64,000 nucleotides of DNA from positions 62,001-126,000 of the forward strand of contig NZ_JAIQDE010000016.1 in NCBI RefSeq assembly GCF_020037015.1, in the 5' to 3' direction. The notes below the pieces were generated by a model that saw only the letters and a list, made by a program, of their open reading frames with translations, was not told the origin of the DNA and made no database searches. The stretch comes from Corallococcus sp. AS-1-6 (GTDB taxonomy: Bacteria; Myxococcota; Myxococcia; Myxococcales; Myxococcaceae). Position 1 is the stretch's first letter. Each line of letters opens with the position of its first letter. Positions 35,825-45,225 of the stretch are shown piece after piece. A program made the translations under genes and the position numbers.

Positions 35825-37182
35825 GCACAGCCCGAATCCTCGTCGTCGATGATGATCCGCATGCGCGGGACCTGCTCCAGCGCCTCCTGGGCGTGCTGGG
35901 CCCGGTGACGCAGGCGCCGGACCCCAAGGGCGCGGCGGAGCGGATGGGCGAGCAGTCCTTCGACCTGGTGCTCACGGACATGGCCATGCCCGACCCGGGC
36001 GACGGCCTGAAGGTGCTCCAGTTGGTGAGGCAGCACCTGCCGGACACGCCGGTGATTGTCGTGACGGCGTTCGGCAACATCGAGGGCGCGCTGGACAGCA
36101 TCCAGCAGGGCGCCTTCGACTACCTGTCCAAGCCGTTCGACGTGGACGCCATCATGCGGGTGGCGAAGCGGGCGCTGGAGCAGAAGCGGCTGGTGGAGGA
36201 GAACCGCACGCTGCGCAAGCAGGTGGAGCGCACGTCGCTGGTGGGCCGCAGCCAGGCGCTGCTGGAGGTCTACAAGCAGGTGGCCCGCGCGGCGACCAGC
36301 AACGTGCCGGTGCTCATTACCGGCGAGACGGGCACGGGCAAGGAGATGGTGGCGCGGGCGCTGCACAAGCGCTCGGCGCGCACGTCCGGGCCGTTCATCC
36401 CGGTGGACTGCGGCGCCATCACCGAGTCGCTGATGGAGAGCGAGCTGTTCGGCCACGCGAAGGGCAGCTTCACGGGGGCCTCCGGGGCGCGGCGCGGCCT
36501 GTTCGAGGAGGCCAACGGCGGCACGCTGTTCCTGGACGAGATTGGCGACGTGGGGATGAAGGTCCAGTCGCAGCTCCTGCGCGTGCTCCAGGAGGGGGAG
36601 ATCCGCCGCGTGGGCGAGAGCGTCCCGGTGAAGGTGGACGTGCGGGTGCTGGCGGCGACGAACAAGGACCTGAAGGCGCGGGTGGCGGAGGGGACGTTCC
36701 GCGAGGACCTGCTCTACCGGCTGGACGTGGTGCACCTGCACCTGCCGCCCTTGCGCGAGCGGCGCGAGGACATCCCGGCGCTGGTGGAGCACTTCGCGTC
36801 GCTGCACGCGCGGGGCGGGGTGCGGCCGGTGGTGACGGCGGACGCGATGGCGCGGCTCACGGTGTACGACTGGCCGGGCAACGTGCGGCAGTTGGAGAAC
36901 GTGATGGCGCGGGCGCTCGCGCTGAACGTGACGGGCGTGCTGGGGCCGCCGGACTTCCCGGAGCCCATCGGTGACGCGCCCAAGCGGCTGACGGGGCTCG
37001 CGGGGGACCTGCCGCCGCTCGCGGAGCTGTCCAGGCGCTACGCGGCGCACGTGCTCCAGCACGTGGGGGGCAACAAGAGCGAAGCCGCGCGGCTGTTGGG
37101 CGTGGACCGCAAGACGCTCTACAAGCTCCTGGAGGCGCAGGAGACGCCCGAAGGGATTCCGCCCACGGAGGGCCGGAGCTGA
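35821..37182 (+). CDS. NtrC-family sigma-54-dependent response regulator
   Basis: The 453-residue protein has a receiver domain with phosphoacceptor D53 (LVLTDMAMPD) and a later TAF/LSKPF pair, an AAA+ central domain with GETGTGKEM (around residue 166), GSFTGA in place of the common GAFTGA loop, and a Walker B-like GGTLFLDEIGD. The C-terminus is a Fis-type helix-turn-helix (NKSEAARLLGVDRKTLYKLLE). It would activate sigma-54 promoters when phosphorylated by the kinase encoded just upstream. The next gene on the same strand begins 131 nt downstream. A sigma-54-like promoter lies to the left at 33586-33601. Confidence 0.94.
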   Translation: MSTARILVVDDDPHARDLLQRLLGVLGPVTQAPDPKGAAERMGEQSFDLVLTDMAMPDPGDGLKVLQLVRQHLPDTPVIVVTAFGNIEGALDSIQQGAFDYLSKPFDVDAIMRVAKRALEQKRLVEENRTLRKQVERTSLVGRSQALLEVYKQVARAATSNVPVLITGETGTGKEMVARALHKRSARTSGPFIPVDCGAITESLMESELFGHAKGSFTGASGARRGLFEEANGGTLFLDEIGDVGMKVQSQLLRVLQEGEIRRVGESVPVKVDVRVLAATNKDLKARVAEGTFREDLLYRLDVVHLHLPPLRERREDIPALVEHFASLHARGGVRPVVTADAMARLTVYDWPGNVRQLENVMARALALNVTGVLGPPDFPEPIGDAPKRLTGLAGDLPPLAELSRRYAAHVLQHVGGNKSEAARLLGVDRKTLYKLLEAQETPEGIPPTEGRS

Positions 37183-37313
37183 TCCGCGGACGCACTTTCC
37201 GCCGTTCGTGGCAATCGCCGTTCAGGGCGCAAGGACTGCCCACCCGTGCGTAGGAGATCGCACCTGGGCCGACGTTGAGGATGTCAGCGCGGACCCGTAC
37301 CGTTGCGGTCTGT

Positions 37314-39098
37314 ATGCGCCGCCGCTGGTTCCCCCTCGGACTCCCCCTGTTGTTCTTCGCGTGCGCTCCGGTGGAGCCCCCCGCTCCCGCCGCGCTGGTG
37401 GATGCGGGCACCGTGACGGCGCAGGCCTCCGCGCCCGACGCGGAGGCCACGCCGCCGACGGAGTCCGCGCAGGCGCTGCGCTCCGCATGGCAGGCCACCG
37501 CGCCCGAGCCGGCCGATGGCGGCGGCGTCACGCATGCCACCGCGCCGGCCCTGCTGAGCGCCGTGGACACCACGGAGGACGCGGGCAGCGCGCTGTCGCT
37601 GTCGCTGGAGCCCTCGCTGTCGCAGTCCACCGAAGCCCTGCCCGGCGAAGAGGAGCCCCAGGTCATCACCGAGTCCGAGGTCCCCGTGCTGGAGCTGGGG
37701 CCAGACGGTGAGCCGTTGATCGACGCGGACGATGACGCCACCGCGACCGGAACGGAGGCCCTCTCGCAGGACCTGGACGGCGGGAGCGCTGTCGCGAACG
37801 CGGGCGCTGACGGTGACGAGGACGCGGTCGCGGAGGCACCGCTCGCGGAGGTCGACGCGGGCATGGAGCCCTACGCCATCCCCTATGCACCGGATGCGGG
37901 CTCGCTGCGTGTGCGCCGCTCCATCGCTGTTCGCTCCGAGCCCCGGCAGGACTCCCCTTCGCTGGGCACCGTGGCCCAGGACATGCGGGTGCGCTGGAAG
38001 GGCGCGATGCGCGGACCGGACTGCGAGACGTGGGTGGAGCTGGAGCCCCGTGGCTGGGTCTGCGAGCGCTACCTGGAACAGAACTTCCGCGAGCCCCGCG
38101 TCCGCCCGCTGCCCCGGGTCGAAGAGGGCGCGCTCACCCCCGGCGTCTACGCGCGCGTGGTGGGCCACCGCGTGCGCGCCTATCCGAGCCTCGCGCTCGC
38201 CCGGAAGAGGCGGCAGGGCGTGCTGCTCAAGGGCTCCGTCACCGTGAAGCTCCTGGGGCAGGTGAAGGTCGGCCGGCGCACCTTCTGGCGCACCTCCGAC
38301 GGTCAGTACTTCGAGGCGCGCGTGCTGCGCGAGCACCGCCCCTCCGACTTCAGCGGCCTGGACGCGGAGGCGCTCGCGTCCCTGCCCATGCCCTTCGGCT
38401 GGGCCCAGTCCCGCGCCGCCCCCCGCACCGACGTGGTGGTGCGCAAGGCCCCGGACGCGAAAGCGGAACGAGAGACGACCCTCCCGCCGCGCACGCTCGT
38501 CTCCGTGAAGGAGCTGTCCCCCAACGGCCAGTGGGTCCGCATCGCGGAGGACCACTGGGTGGCGCGCGACGACCTGCACGTCGCGTGGTCACTGGCGTCC
38601 CCGTCCATCGTGGAGCCCGGCGCGCGCTGGTTGGACGTGGACCTGGAGGCCCAGACGCTCATCGCCTACGAGGGCGACCGCCCCGTCTACGCCACGCTCA
38701 TCTCGTCCGGCAAACCCGGCACCGACACGCCGGAGGGCCTCTTCCGCATCTGGGTGAAGTTCGCGGAGGCGGACATGACGGGCACCATGGGCAACGCCAG
38801 CTACCGCGTGGCCACCGTGCCGTGGACCATGTTCTTCGAGGGCGACTTCGCCCTGCACACCGCCTACTGGCACGACCGCTTCGGCGAACCCGTGAGCCAC
38901 GGCTGCATCAACCTGGCGCCCAGGGACGCGCGAGCCCTCTACGCGTGGACCACGCCGGAGGTGCCCACCGGCTGGTCCATGGTCCACGCGATGCCGGACG
39001 ACCCCGGCACCTGGGTGCGCATCCGAGGCCAGGCCCATGAGGCGCCGAAGAAGCGCCGCAAGGGCGCCCCCGTCGTCGCCGCCGTGCGGGACCTCTAG
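37314..39098 (+). CDS. L,D-transpeptidase (YkuD) lipoprotein with SH3-like domains
   Basis: ATG 37314 opens a lipoprotein leader (FPLGLPLLFFAC); a longer frame from 37275 is unlikely. The 594-residue product has an acidic Ala/Glu/Thr-rich stretch (about 20-195), then SH3-like beta-rich modules (about 200-430, with VRRSIAVRSEPRQDSPS and VVVRKAPDAKAERET phrases), and a C-terminal YkuD domain with HTAYWHDRF and catalytic SHGCINL (Cys near residue 530). YkuD enzymes make or remodel 3-3 cross-links or attach proteins to peptidoglycan in the periplasm. Its stop shares a CTAG with the stop of yjbQ on the opposite strand. Confidence 0.88.
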   Translation: MRRRWFPLGLPLLFFACAPVEPPAPAALVDAGTVTAQASAPDAEATPPTESAQALRSAWQATAPEPADGGGVTHATAPALLSAVDTTEDAGSALSLSLEPSLSQSTEALPGEEEPQVITESEVPVLELGPDGEPLIDADDDATATGTEALSQDLDGGSAVANAGADGDEDAVAEAPLAEVDAGMEPYAIPYAPDAGSLRVRRSIAVRSEPRQDSPSLGTVAQDMRVRWKGAMRGPDCETWVELEPRGWVCERYLEQNFREPRVRPLPRVEEGALTPGVYARVVGHRVRAYPSLALARKRRQGVLLKGSVTVKLLGQVKVGRRTFWRTSDGQYFEARVLREHRPSDFSGLDAEALASLPMPFGWAQSRAAPRTDVVVRKAPDAKAERETTLPPRTLVSVKELSPNGQWVRIAEDHWVARDDLHVAWSLASPSIVEPGARWLDVDLEAQTLIAYEGDRPVYATLISSGKPGTDTPEGLFRIWVKFAEADMTGTMGNASYRVATVPWTMFFEGDFALHTAYWHDRFGEPVSHGCINLAPRDARALYAWTTPEVPTGWSMVHAMPDDPGTWVRIRGQAHEAPKKRRKGAPVVAAVRDL

Positions 39099-39511
39099 CC
39101 GCCCAGCACGGACACCGTGAGGCGGCGGCGGTGCGGGGACGTGCGGTGCTCCCAGAGGTAGACGCCCTGCCACGTGCCCAGGTCCGCCTCTCCGTCCTTC
39201 ACCGGGATGCTCAGGGACACCTGCGTCAGCACCGTGCGCACGTGCGCCGGCATGTCGTCCGGCCCCTCCGCGTCGTGCTGGAACAGCGGGTCGCCGTCCT
39301 TCACCAGCCGGGAGAAGAACGCCTCCAGGTCGCGCTGGACGACAGGGTCCGCGTTCTCTCCGATGATCAGCGACGCGCTCGTGTGGTGCAGGAACAGCGT
39401 GCACAGGCCCTCGCGGATGCCCGTGCCCTTCACCGCCTTCCGCACCTCACCGGTGATGTCCACCAGGCCCCGGCCTCGCGTGGACACCGTCAGCTCCTTC
39501 GCCTGATACAC
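39095..39511 (-). CDS. YjbQ family protein (secondary thiamine-phosphate synthase-like)
   Basis: The 138-residue protein matches the YjbQ/UPF0047 family: GLCTLFLHHTSASLIIGENADP, MPAHVRTVLTQVSLSIPV and LGTWQGVYLWEHR. Members have a weak thiamine-phosphate synthase activity and conserved His/Cys-like residues, but the physiological role is unclear. The start is GTG 39511, with GGAGACGGAGGG 7 nt upstream. It is the last gene of a leftward set (cyclophilin, esterase, YjbQ), with 24 nt after the esterase gene. Its stop codon is supplied by the same CTAG that ends the convergent L,D-transpeptidase gene. Confidence 0.85.
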   Translation of the reverse strand: MYQAKELTVSTRGRGLVDITGEVRKAVKGTGIREGLCTLFLHHTSASLIIGENADPVVQRDLEAFFSRLVKDGDPLFQHDAEGPDDMPAHVRTVLTQVSLSIPVKDGEADLGTWQGVYLWEHRTSPHRRRLTVSVLGG

Positions 39512-39535
39512 CTGGAAGCCCTCCGTCTCCGGCGG

Positions 39536-40266
39536 TCAGCGCCCGTCCAGCCGCTTCACGAGGAACGCCGCCAGCAGCTCCAGCTCCTCCGTGATGATGG
39601 TGTGCCCACCGTCGAAGGGCAGGAAATCCACCGGCATCCCCGCGCCCGTCAGCAGGTCACGCAGGCGCTCGCCCTCCTGGAAGGGCAGCACCGGATCCTG
39701 CCGGCCGTGTCCCTGGAACACCGGCAGCGACGGCCGGGCGCGGACCCGGGGCTCCCACTCCTTCCCGGCGACCATGGCCCCGGACAGGAGGCACAGGCCG
39801 GCGGGGCACTCGTCCAGCCGCAGCGCCACGTCCGTGGACATCATCGCGCCCTGGCTGAAGCCTCCCAGCACCACGCGGCCCATGGGCACCGGGAGCGCCG
39901 CCACCACGCTCATCAGCGCGCGGCGCGCGGCGGGCATCCCCGGCGGCACCGCCTGCGAGTAGTGCGCCCAGTCCCGGCCCTGGCCCATCAGGATGGCCAT
40001 GGGGAGCTCGAACCACGCGCGGCCCCCGGGCATGCCCAGCGCGTCCAGCGACAGCGGGGCCTCCGGGAAGACGAACCGCACGCCCTGCGCCAGGCGGGGC
40101 GCGGCCATCATCAGCTCCGGCGCCAGCGCCACCAGGTCCGTGCCCGGCGCGCCGAAGCCGTGGCTCAGCACCACCACCAGCTCCGGCGTCGCGCCCTCGG
40201 GGAGCGCGTCCACCACGTGGCAGTCCAGCTCCCCCAGCTTCGTGCGCACGTGGCGCGGGCGGAGGC

Positions 40267-40270
<4 letters not shown>
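39536..40270 (-). CDS. Alpha/beta hydrolase, phospholipase/carboxylesterase type
   Basis: The 244-residue protein is an alpha/beta hydrolase of the carboxylesterase/lysophospholipase family: VVVLSHGFGAPGTDLVAL at the oxyanion region, the nucleophile elbow GFSQGA around residue 127, VFQGHGRQDPVLPF with the acid and GGHTI with the catalytic His. It is probably cytoplasmic as no signal is visible. It overlaps the end of the cyclophilin gene by 4 nt, so it is cotranscribed. Substrate unknown; lysophospholipids or short-chain esters are typical of the family. Confidence 0.88.
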
Positions 40271-40968
<698 letters not shown>

Positions 40969-41043
40969 GGGGTGCGCATCCTAGCGGCTTTCGACCCGGC
41001 TCCAGCGTGTTAAAGAGGGTCTCCACTCCCGGAGGTTTCCCCT

Positions 41044-41394
41044 GTGACAACCGGACAGGAATGGCTGGTTGACGCGAGCGGCTGCGCGCCGGAGCGGCTC
41101 AAGGACGCGGCCGCGCTGGCGGCGCTCTTCGAGGAGCTGGTCGTCCTGATGGACCTGAAGGTCGTGGGCCAGCCGCAGTGGCACGTCTTCCCGGAGCCCG
41201 GCGGCGTCACCGGCCTGGCGCTCCTGGCCGAAAGCCACCTGGCCATCCACACCTTCCCGGAGCACGGCTTCGCCGCGCTCAACGTCTACTGCTGCCGCAC
41301 CCGCGCGCGACCGGACTTCGACGCGCTGGCGGCGAAGCACCTGGGCGCCACGTCGTGCCGCGTGCGCGAGCTGTCGAGAGGAGTGGAGGCGTGA
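41044..41394 (+). CDS. speD: S-adenosylmethionine decarboxylase proenzyme (SpeD/SpeH type)
   Basis: GTG 41044 is preceded by GGAGG 7 nt upstream. The 116-residue product is a small bacterial AdoMet decarboxylase: the proenzyme cleavage motif ESHLAIHTFPE (Ser near residue 64, which becomes pyruvoyl) and an NVYCC cysteine segment are intact. It makes decarboxylated AdoMet, the aminopropyl donor. The stop overlaps the start of the next gene (GTGA). No ornithine or arginine decarboxylase lies in the window, so the amine acceptor must come from elsewhere. It heads a seven-gene operon. Confidence 0.93.
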   Translation: MTTGQEWLVDASGCAPERLKDAAALAALFEELVVLMDLKVVGQPQWHVFPEPGGVTGLALLAESHLAIHTFPEHGFAALNVYCCRTRARPDFDALAAKHLGATSCRVRELSRGVEA

Positions 41395-43307
41395 CGCAGG
41401 GGGCGTGTCCGTCGTGTGGCGCGAGCGTGGAGTTCTCCGCCGGGTCGGCGCAGGTCGTGGTGTGCGGGCACTGCCAGACGATGGTGGCCCGCGTGGGCGC
41501 GGAGCTGGAGGACCACGGCAAGGTGGCCCGCATCGTGGAGACGGACTCTCCGCTGCGGCTGGGCCTGGAGGGCCGCGTCAACGGCACCGCGTATCAAATC
41601 GTGGGGCACCTCCAGAAGGACCACGGCGCCGGCCCCTGGGACGAGTGGTACGTGGAGATGTCCGACGGGCGCACCGGCTGGCTCAGCGAGTCCGAGGGCG
41701 CCTTCCACCTGCTCTCCGACGCGGGCGTGGAGGAGGGCATCGAGCTGGAGCACCTGCACCCCGGGGACCGGCTGCGCCTGCGCAACCGCCCGCTGGTGGT
41801 GGAGGAGCGCGGCCACGGGCGCGTCGTCGCCGCGGAGGGCCAGCTCCCCAGCGACGTGGACCCCCAGGCGGACAGCTACTACGTGGACGCCACCGGCCCG
41901 CGCGGCCTGTTCGTCACCCTGGACTTCGGCACGCGCGACCGCGACCCGGAGGTCTTCCTGGGGCAGCGGCTGGAGCTCAAGCAACTGGGCATCCCCGCGG
42001 GGGAGCTGCGCCCCCGCGTGCGCAAGGCCCAGCTCCAGCAGGCGCGCTGCACCAATTGCAACGGCCCCCTGGAGCTGCGCGCGCCGGACCAGACGCTGCG
42101 CGTGGCGTGCCCGTACTGCGGCGCGCTGATGAGCGTGGCCCAGGGCAAGCTGGCCTTCCTCAAGCTGCTCCAGAAGCCGGAGCTGCCGGCCGCCATCCAA
42201 CTGGGGCAGAAGGGCACGCTCGACGGCACGGAGTGGATCTGCATCGGCTACCAGGAGCGCTCGTGCGTGGTGGAGGGCACGCGCTACCCGTGGATGGAGT
42301 ACCTGCTCTACCACCCGGCGCGCGGCTTCACCTGGCTGATGGAGTCCAACGGCCACTGGGTGTTCCTGACGCCCATGGCCGCCGGTGACGCGAACGTCGT
42401 GCCGCAGGTGTCCGCCCACTACGGGGGCCGCCGCTACAAGGCCTTCCAGTCCGTCACCGCCGTCACCGACGCGGTGGTGGGCGAGTTCTACTGGAAGGTC
42501 TTCCAGGGCGAGAAGGCGCGCGCCACGGAGTACGTCGCGCCGCCGTACTCGGTGAACGAGGACGCCACCGACAATGAAGTCACGTACACGCACGGCGAGT
42601 ACCTCACGCCGGAGCAGGTGCGCGACGCCTTCAAGCTGAAGGAGCCGCTGCCCGGGCCCCGGGGCATCGCGCCCAGCCAGCCCAACCTGCGCCGCGAGTC
42701 GATGCTGCGCACGCTGCGCTGGTCCGCGGTGTGGCTGCTGGGCCTGTTCGCGCTGGCGGCCGTGTTCCACATGCGCGCGCTCAACGCGCGGGTGCTGGAC
42801 CTGCAGGTGACGCTGCCCCGGACCGCGAACTCCGGCACCGCCGACGCCATGCACTTCAGCGAGCCCTTCGAGCTCCAGCGGGACGGCAACGTGCGGGCGC
42901 AGATCCACATGTCGCAGGCGCTGAACAACGCCTGGGTGGGCGTGCAGGGCGACCTGGTGAACCAGGACACGCAGGACGTGGTGAGCTTCTACGAAGAGGT
43001 GAGCTTCTACCACGGGCGCGACAGCGACGGCTCCTGGAGCGAGGGCAGCCAGAACGGCAGCGTGTTCCTGTCGTCGCTGCCCAAGGGGACGTACGTGCTG
43101 CGGACGACCACGTCGTTCGACCCGGCCCTGAAGCTCAAGGGGCCCCAGTTGGGGCCCGTCGTCAGCTACCAGGTGGTGCTCACGCACGACACGCCCAACG
43201 AGAGCTGGTTCGTCATCTCGCTGGTGCTGCTGCTGGTGATTCCGGCGCTGTCGTTCTTCTTCGCCAACGCCTTCGAAACCGAGCGCTGGAAGGAGAGCAA
43301 CCTGTGA
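41391..43307 (+). CDS. DUF4178 protein with two zinc ribbons and membrane anchors
   Basis: The gene starts at GTG 41391 in a 4-nt overlap with speD; the longer upstream frame is inside speD. The 638-residue product opens with a zinc ribbon (C6-x2-C9...C25-x2-C28), a beta-rich DUF4178 module (about 50-215), a second zinc ribbon (about 220-245, CTNCNGP...CPYCG), and another DUF4178 module (about 260-410). Two membrane helices follow (about 440-460 and 605-628) around a small domain with beta strands (about 470-600). I infer a cytoplasmic sensor/regulator anchored in the inner membrane. DUF4178 is known to co-occur with polyamine genes and DUF350, but its function is not established. Confidence 0.82.
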   Translation: MTQGACPSCGASVEFSAGSAQVVVCGHCQTMVARVGAELEDHGKVARIVETDSPLRLGLEGRVNGTAYQIVGHLQKDHGAGPWDEWYVEMSDGRTGWLSESEGAFHLLSDAGVEEGIELEHLHPGDRLRLRNRPLVVEERGHGRVVAAEGQLPSDVDPQADSYYVDATGPRGLFVTLDFGTRDRDPEVFLGQRLELKQLGIPAGELRPRVRKAQLQQARCTNCNGPLELRAPDQTLRVACPYCGALMSVAQGKLAFLKLLQKPELPAAIQLGQKGTLDGTEWICIGYQERSCVVEGTRYPWMEYLLYHPARGFTWLMESNGHWVFLTPMAAGDANVVPQVSAHYGGRRYKAFQSVTAVTDAVVGEFYWKVFQGEKARATEYVAPPYSVNEDATDNEVTYTHGEYLTPEQVRDAFKLKEPLPGPRGIAPSQPNLRRESMLRTLRWSAVWLLGLFALAAVFHMRALNARVLDLQVTLPRTANSGTADAMHFSEPFELQRDGNVRAQIHMSQALNNAWVGVQGDLVNQDTQDVVSFYEEVSFYHGRDSDGSWSEGSQNGSVFLSSLPKGTYVLRTTTSFDPALKLKGPQLGPVVSYQVVLTHDTPNESWFVISLVLLLVIPALSFFFANAFETERWKESNL

Positions 43308-43326
43308 GCGGACAGGGAGGTGGACG

Positions 43327-43488
43327 ATGAAGTACCTGGGCGGACTGGTGCTCGTGGCGTACGCGTGGGCCACCTATACGGGCTGGGCCCCTTTCAGTGA
43401 CGAGGAGCGCGGCAGGGTGACCGGCGACGTGAAGCGCGGTCCCGGCGGCGTGCTCTTGTGGACCGGTGGATTCATGGGAGGCAAGTGA
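43327..43488 (+). CDS. Short membrane peptide (53 aa) in the polyamine operon
   Basis: A 54-codon gene starts at ATG 43327, 19 nt after the DUF4178 stop with a GGGAGGTGGACG ribosome-binding site, and ends in TGA overlapping the next ATG (TGATG). The product begins MKYLGGLVLVAYAWATYTGW, a single hydrophobic segment (about 3-20), followed by a charged DEERGRVTGDVKRGPGG stretch and VLLWTGGFMGGK. It is too short for most gene finders. Reading-frame fit, ribosome-binding site and coupling make it credible; no homologue is recognised. Confidence 0.65.
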   Translation: MKYLGGLVLVAYAWATYTGWAPFSDEERGRVTGDVKRGPGGVLLWTGGFMGGK

Positions 43489-43715
43489 TGCTGTTGCTCG
43501 GAGTGGTGGTCACCCTGCAGGGAGTGCTGGCGAGCGTCATCTATTCGCTCATCGGCCTGGTGGTGTTCGTGGCCGGCTTCTACGTCATCCGCCTCATCCT
43601 GCCGTACGACGTGCACAAGGAGATTGAAGTCGACCAGAACACCGCGCTGGGCATCGTCATCGGCTCGTTCATCCTGGGCCTGGCCATCATCATCGCGGCG
43701 GCCATCAGCGGCTGA
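43488..43715 (+). CDS. DUF350 family small membrane protein
   Basis: The start is ATG 43488 in a TGATG overlap with the preceding 53-aa gene; the longer frame from 43458 is upstream coding. The 75-residue product has two membrane helices (about 3-35 and 47-72) with a charged loop (YDVHKEIEVDQN). The pattern VIYSLIGLVVFVAGFYVIRLI...NTALGIVIGSFILGLAIIIAAAI is the DUF350 hallmark, known from YjfL-type proteins. The family is found near PspA-like, glutathionylspermidine synthase and polyamine genes, but its function is unknown. Gap of 13 nt to the aminopropyltransferase gene. Confidence 0.85.
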   Translation: MLLLGVVVTLQGVLASVIYSLIGLVVFVAGFYVIRLILPYDVHKEIEVDQNTALGIVIGSFILGLAIIIAAAISG

Positions 43716-43728
43716 AACACGTGACGCT

Positions 43729-45225
43729 TTGAACAAGACGCTGCTCTTCCTCACCGTCCTCGTCATCGCGACGTGCGGGCTCATCTACGAGCTCATCGTC
43801 GGGACGCTCGCCAGCTACCTGCTGGGGGACAGCATCACCCAGTTCTCCACCGTCATCGGCGGCTACCTCTTCGCCATGGGCATCGGCAGCTACCTGTCGC
43901 GCTTCGTGGAGCGCGGGGTGGCCCAGCGCTTCGTGGAGATAGAGCTGGCCGTGGCCCTGGTCGGCGGGCTGTGCGCGCCGATGCTCTTCCTCACCTTCAC
44001 GCTCACCAGCGTGTTCCCCGTGGTGCTCTACGGCAGCGTGCTCGTCATCGGCACGCTGGTGGGGCTGGAGATCCCCCTCCTGCTGCGCATCCTGCAGGAC
44101 CAGCTCAAGTTCAAGGACCTGGTCAGCCAGGTGCTGACGTTCGACTACCTGGGCGCGCTCGCGGCCAGCGTGGCCTTCCCGCTGCTGCTGGTGCCGAAGC
44201 TGGGGCTGGTGCGCACGTCGCTGCTCTTCGGCCTGCTCAACGCGGGCGTGGGGCTGTGGAGCACGTGGCTGCTCGCGCCCGTGCTGGCCAACCCCGTGCG
44301 CCTGCGCGTCAAGGCGGTGGCGCTGTGCGCGGGGCTGCTGGTGTGCTTCGCGCTGGGGGACCGGCTCACCACCTTCTACGAGGACCAGCTCTACGCGGAT
44401 GACGTCGTCCACGCCACCAGCTCCCCGTACCAGCGCATCATCGTCACGCGCGGCAAGCGGGGCTTCTCGCTGTTCCTCAACGGCAACCTCCAGTTCGCCA
44501 GCATCGACGAGTACCGCTACCACGAGTCCCTGGTGCACCCGGCCATGGTGCGCGCGCAGAAGGTGGAGCACGTGCTCATCCTGGGCGGCGGGGACGGGCT
44601 CGCGGCGCGCGAGGTGCTGAAGTATCCGGAGGTGAAGTCCGTCACGCTGGTGGACCTGGACCCCGCCATCACCGGGCTCGCCATGAACTACCCGGAGCTG
44701 GCGGCGCTCAACCACCACTCCATGACGCACCCGAAGATGCGCGTCATCAACACGGACGCCATGCAGTTCCTGGCGGAGGGCGCCAACGCCTGGGACGTCG
44801 TCATCGTGGACTTCCCGGACCCCAACAACTTCGCGCTGGGGAAGCTGTACACGACGGGCTTCTACAAGATTCTGAAGAAGCGCCTGGCGCCGGGCGGCGT
44901 CGCGGTCATCCAGAGCACCAGCCCCCTGTTCGCGCGGCGCTCATTCTGGTGCGTGGAGACCACGCTGAAGGCGGCGGGCTTCTGGACGCAGCCGTACCAC
45001 GCGCTGGTGCCGTCCTTCGGTGAGTGGGGCTACGTGCTGGTGGCGCAGGAGCCGGCCAGCCGCCACCGCGCGCTGCCGGAGGGGCTGGCCTTCCTGGACG
45101 AGGACACGCTGGAGGGGCTCACGCGCTTCTCCCCGGACATGTCCCCGCTGCCGGCGGAGGTGAACCGGCTGAACAACCAGGTGCTGGTGCACTACTACGA
45201 AGAGGAGTGGCGCCGGTGGAACTGA
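43729..45225 (+). CDS. speE: Membrane-embedded aminopropyltransferase (spermidine synthase-like)
   Basis: The only reasonable in-frame start is TTG 43729; the longer frame belongs to DUF350. The 498-residue product has about seven membrane helices in the first 225 residues (IATCGLIYELIVGTLASYLL and later segments), then a spermidine/spermine synthase-like domain: FYEDQLYADDVVHATSSPYQ, LGGGDGLAAREVL (dcSAM binding, near residue 286), VDLDPAITGLA and a DFPDP motif at the catalytic aspartate position. It probably transfers an aminopropyl group from decarboxylated AdoMet at the membrane surface. Substrate unknown. The next gene starts 10 nt inside its end. Confidence 0.88.
   Translation: MNKTLLFLTVLVIATCGLIYELIVGTLASYLLGDSITQFSTVIGGYLFAMGIGSYLSRFVERGVAQRFVEIELAVALVGGLCAPMLFLTFTLTSVFPVVLYGSVLVIGTLVGLEIPLLLRILQDQLKFKDLVSQVLTFDYLGALAASVAFPLLLVPKLGLVRTSLLFGLLNAGVGLWSTWLLAPVLANPVRLRVKAVALCAGLLVCFALGDRLTTFYEDQLYADDVVHATSSPYQRIIVTRGKRGFSLFLNGNLQFASIDEYRYHESLVHPAMVRAQKVEHVLILGGGDGLAAREVLKYPEVKSVTLVDLDPAITGLAMNYPELAALNHHSMTHPKMRVINTDAMQFLAEGANAWDVVIVDFPDPNNFALGKLYTTGFYKILKKRLAPGGVAVIQSTSPLFARRSFWCVETTLKAAGFWTQPYHALVPSFGEWGYVLVAQEPASRHRALPEGLAFLDEDTLEGLTRFSPDMSPLPAEVNRLNNQVLVHYYEEEWRRWN

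Noticed and set aside
40969-41043. Promoter for the polyamine operon (TTCGAC and GTTAAAG elements)
   Set aside because: Spacing between the elements is about 14 nt and they match consensus weakly; the region is the likely promoter by position but not by motif.
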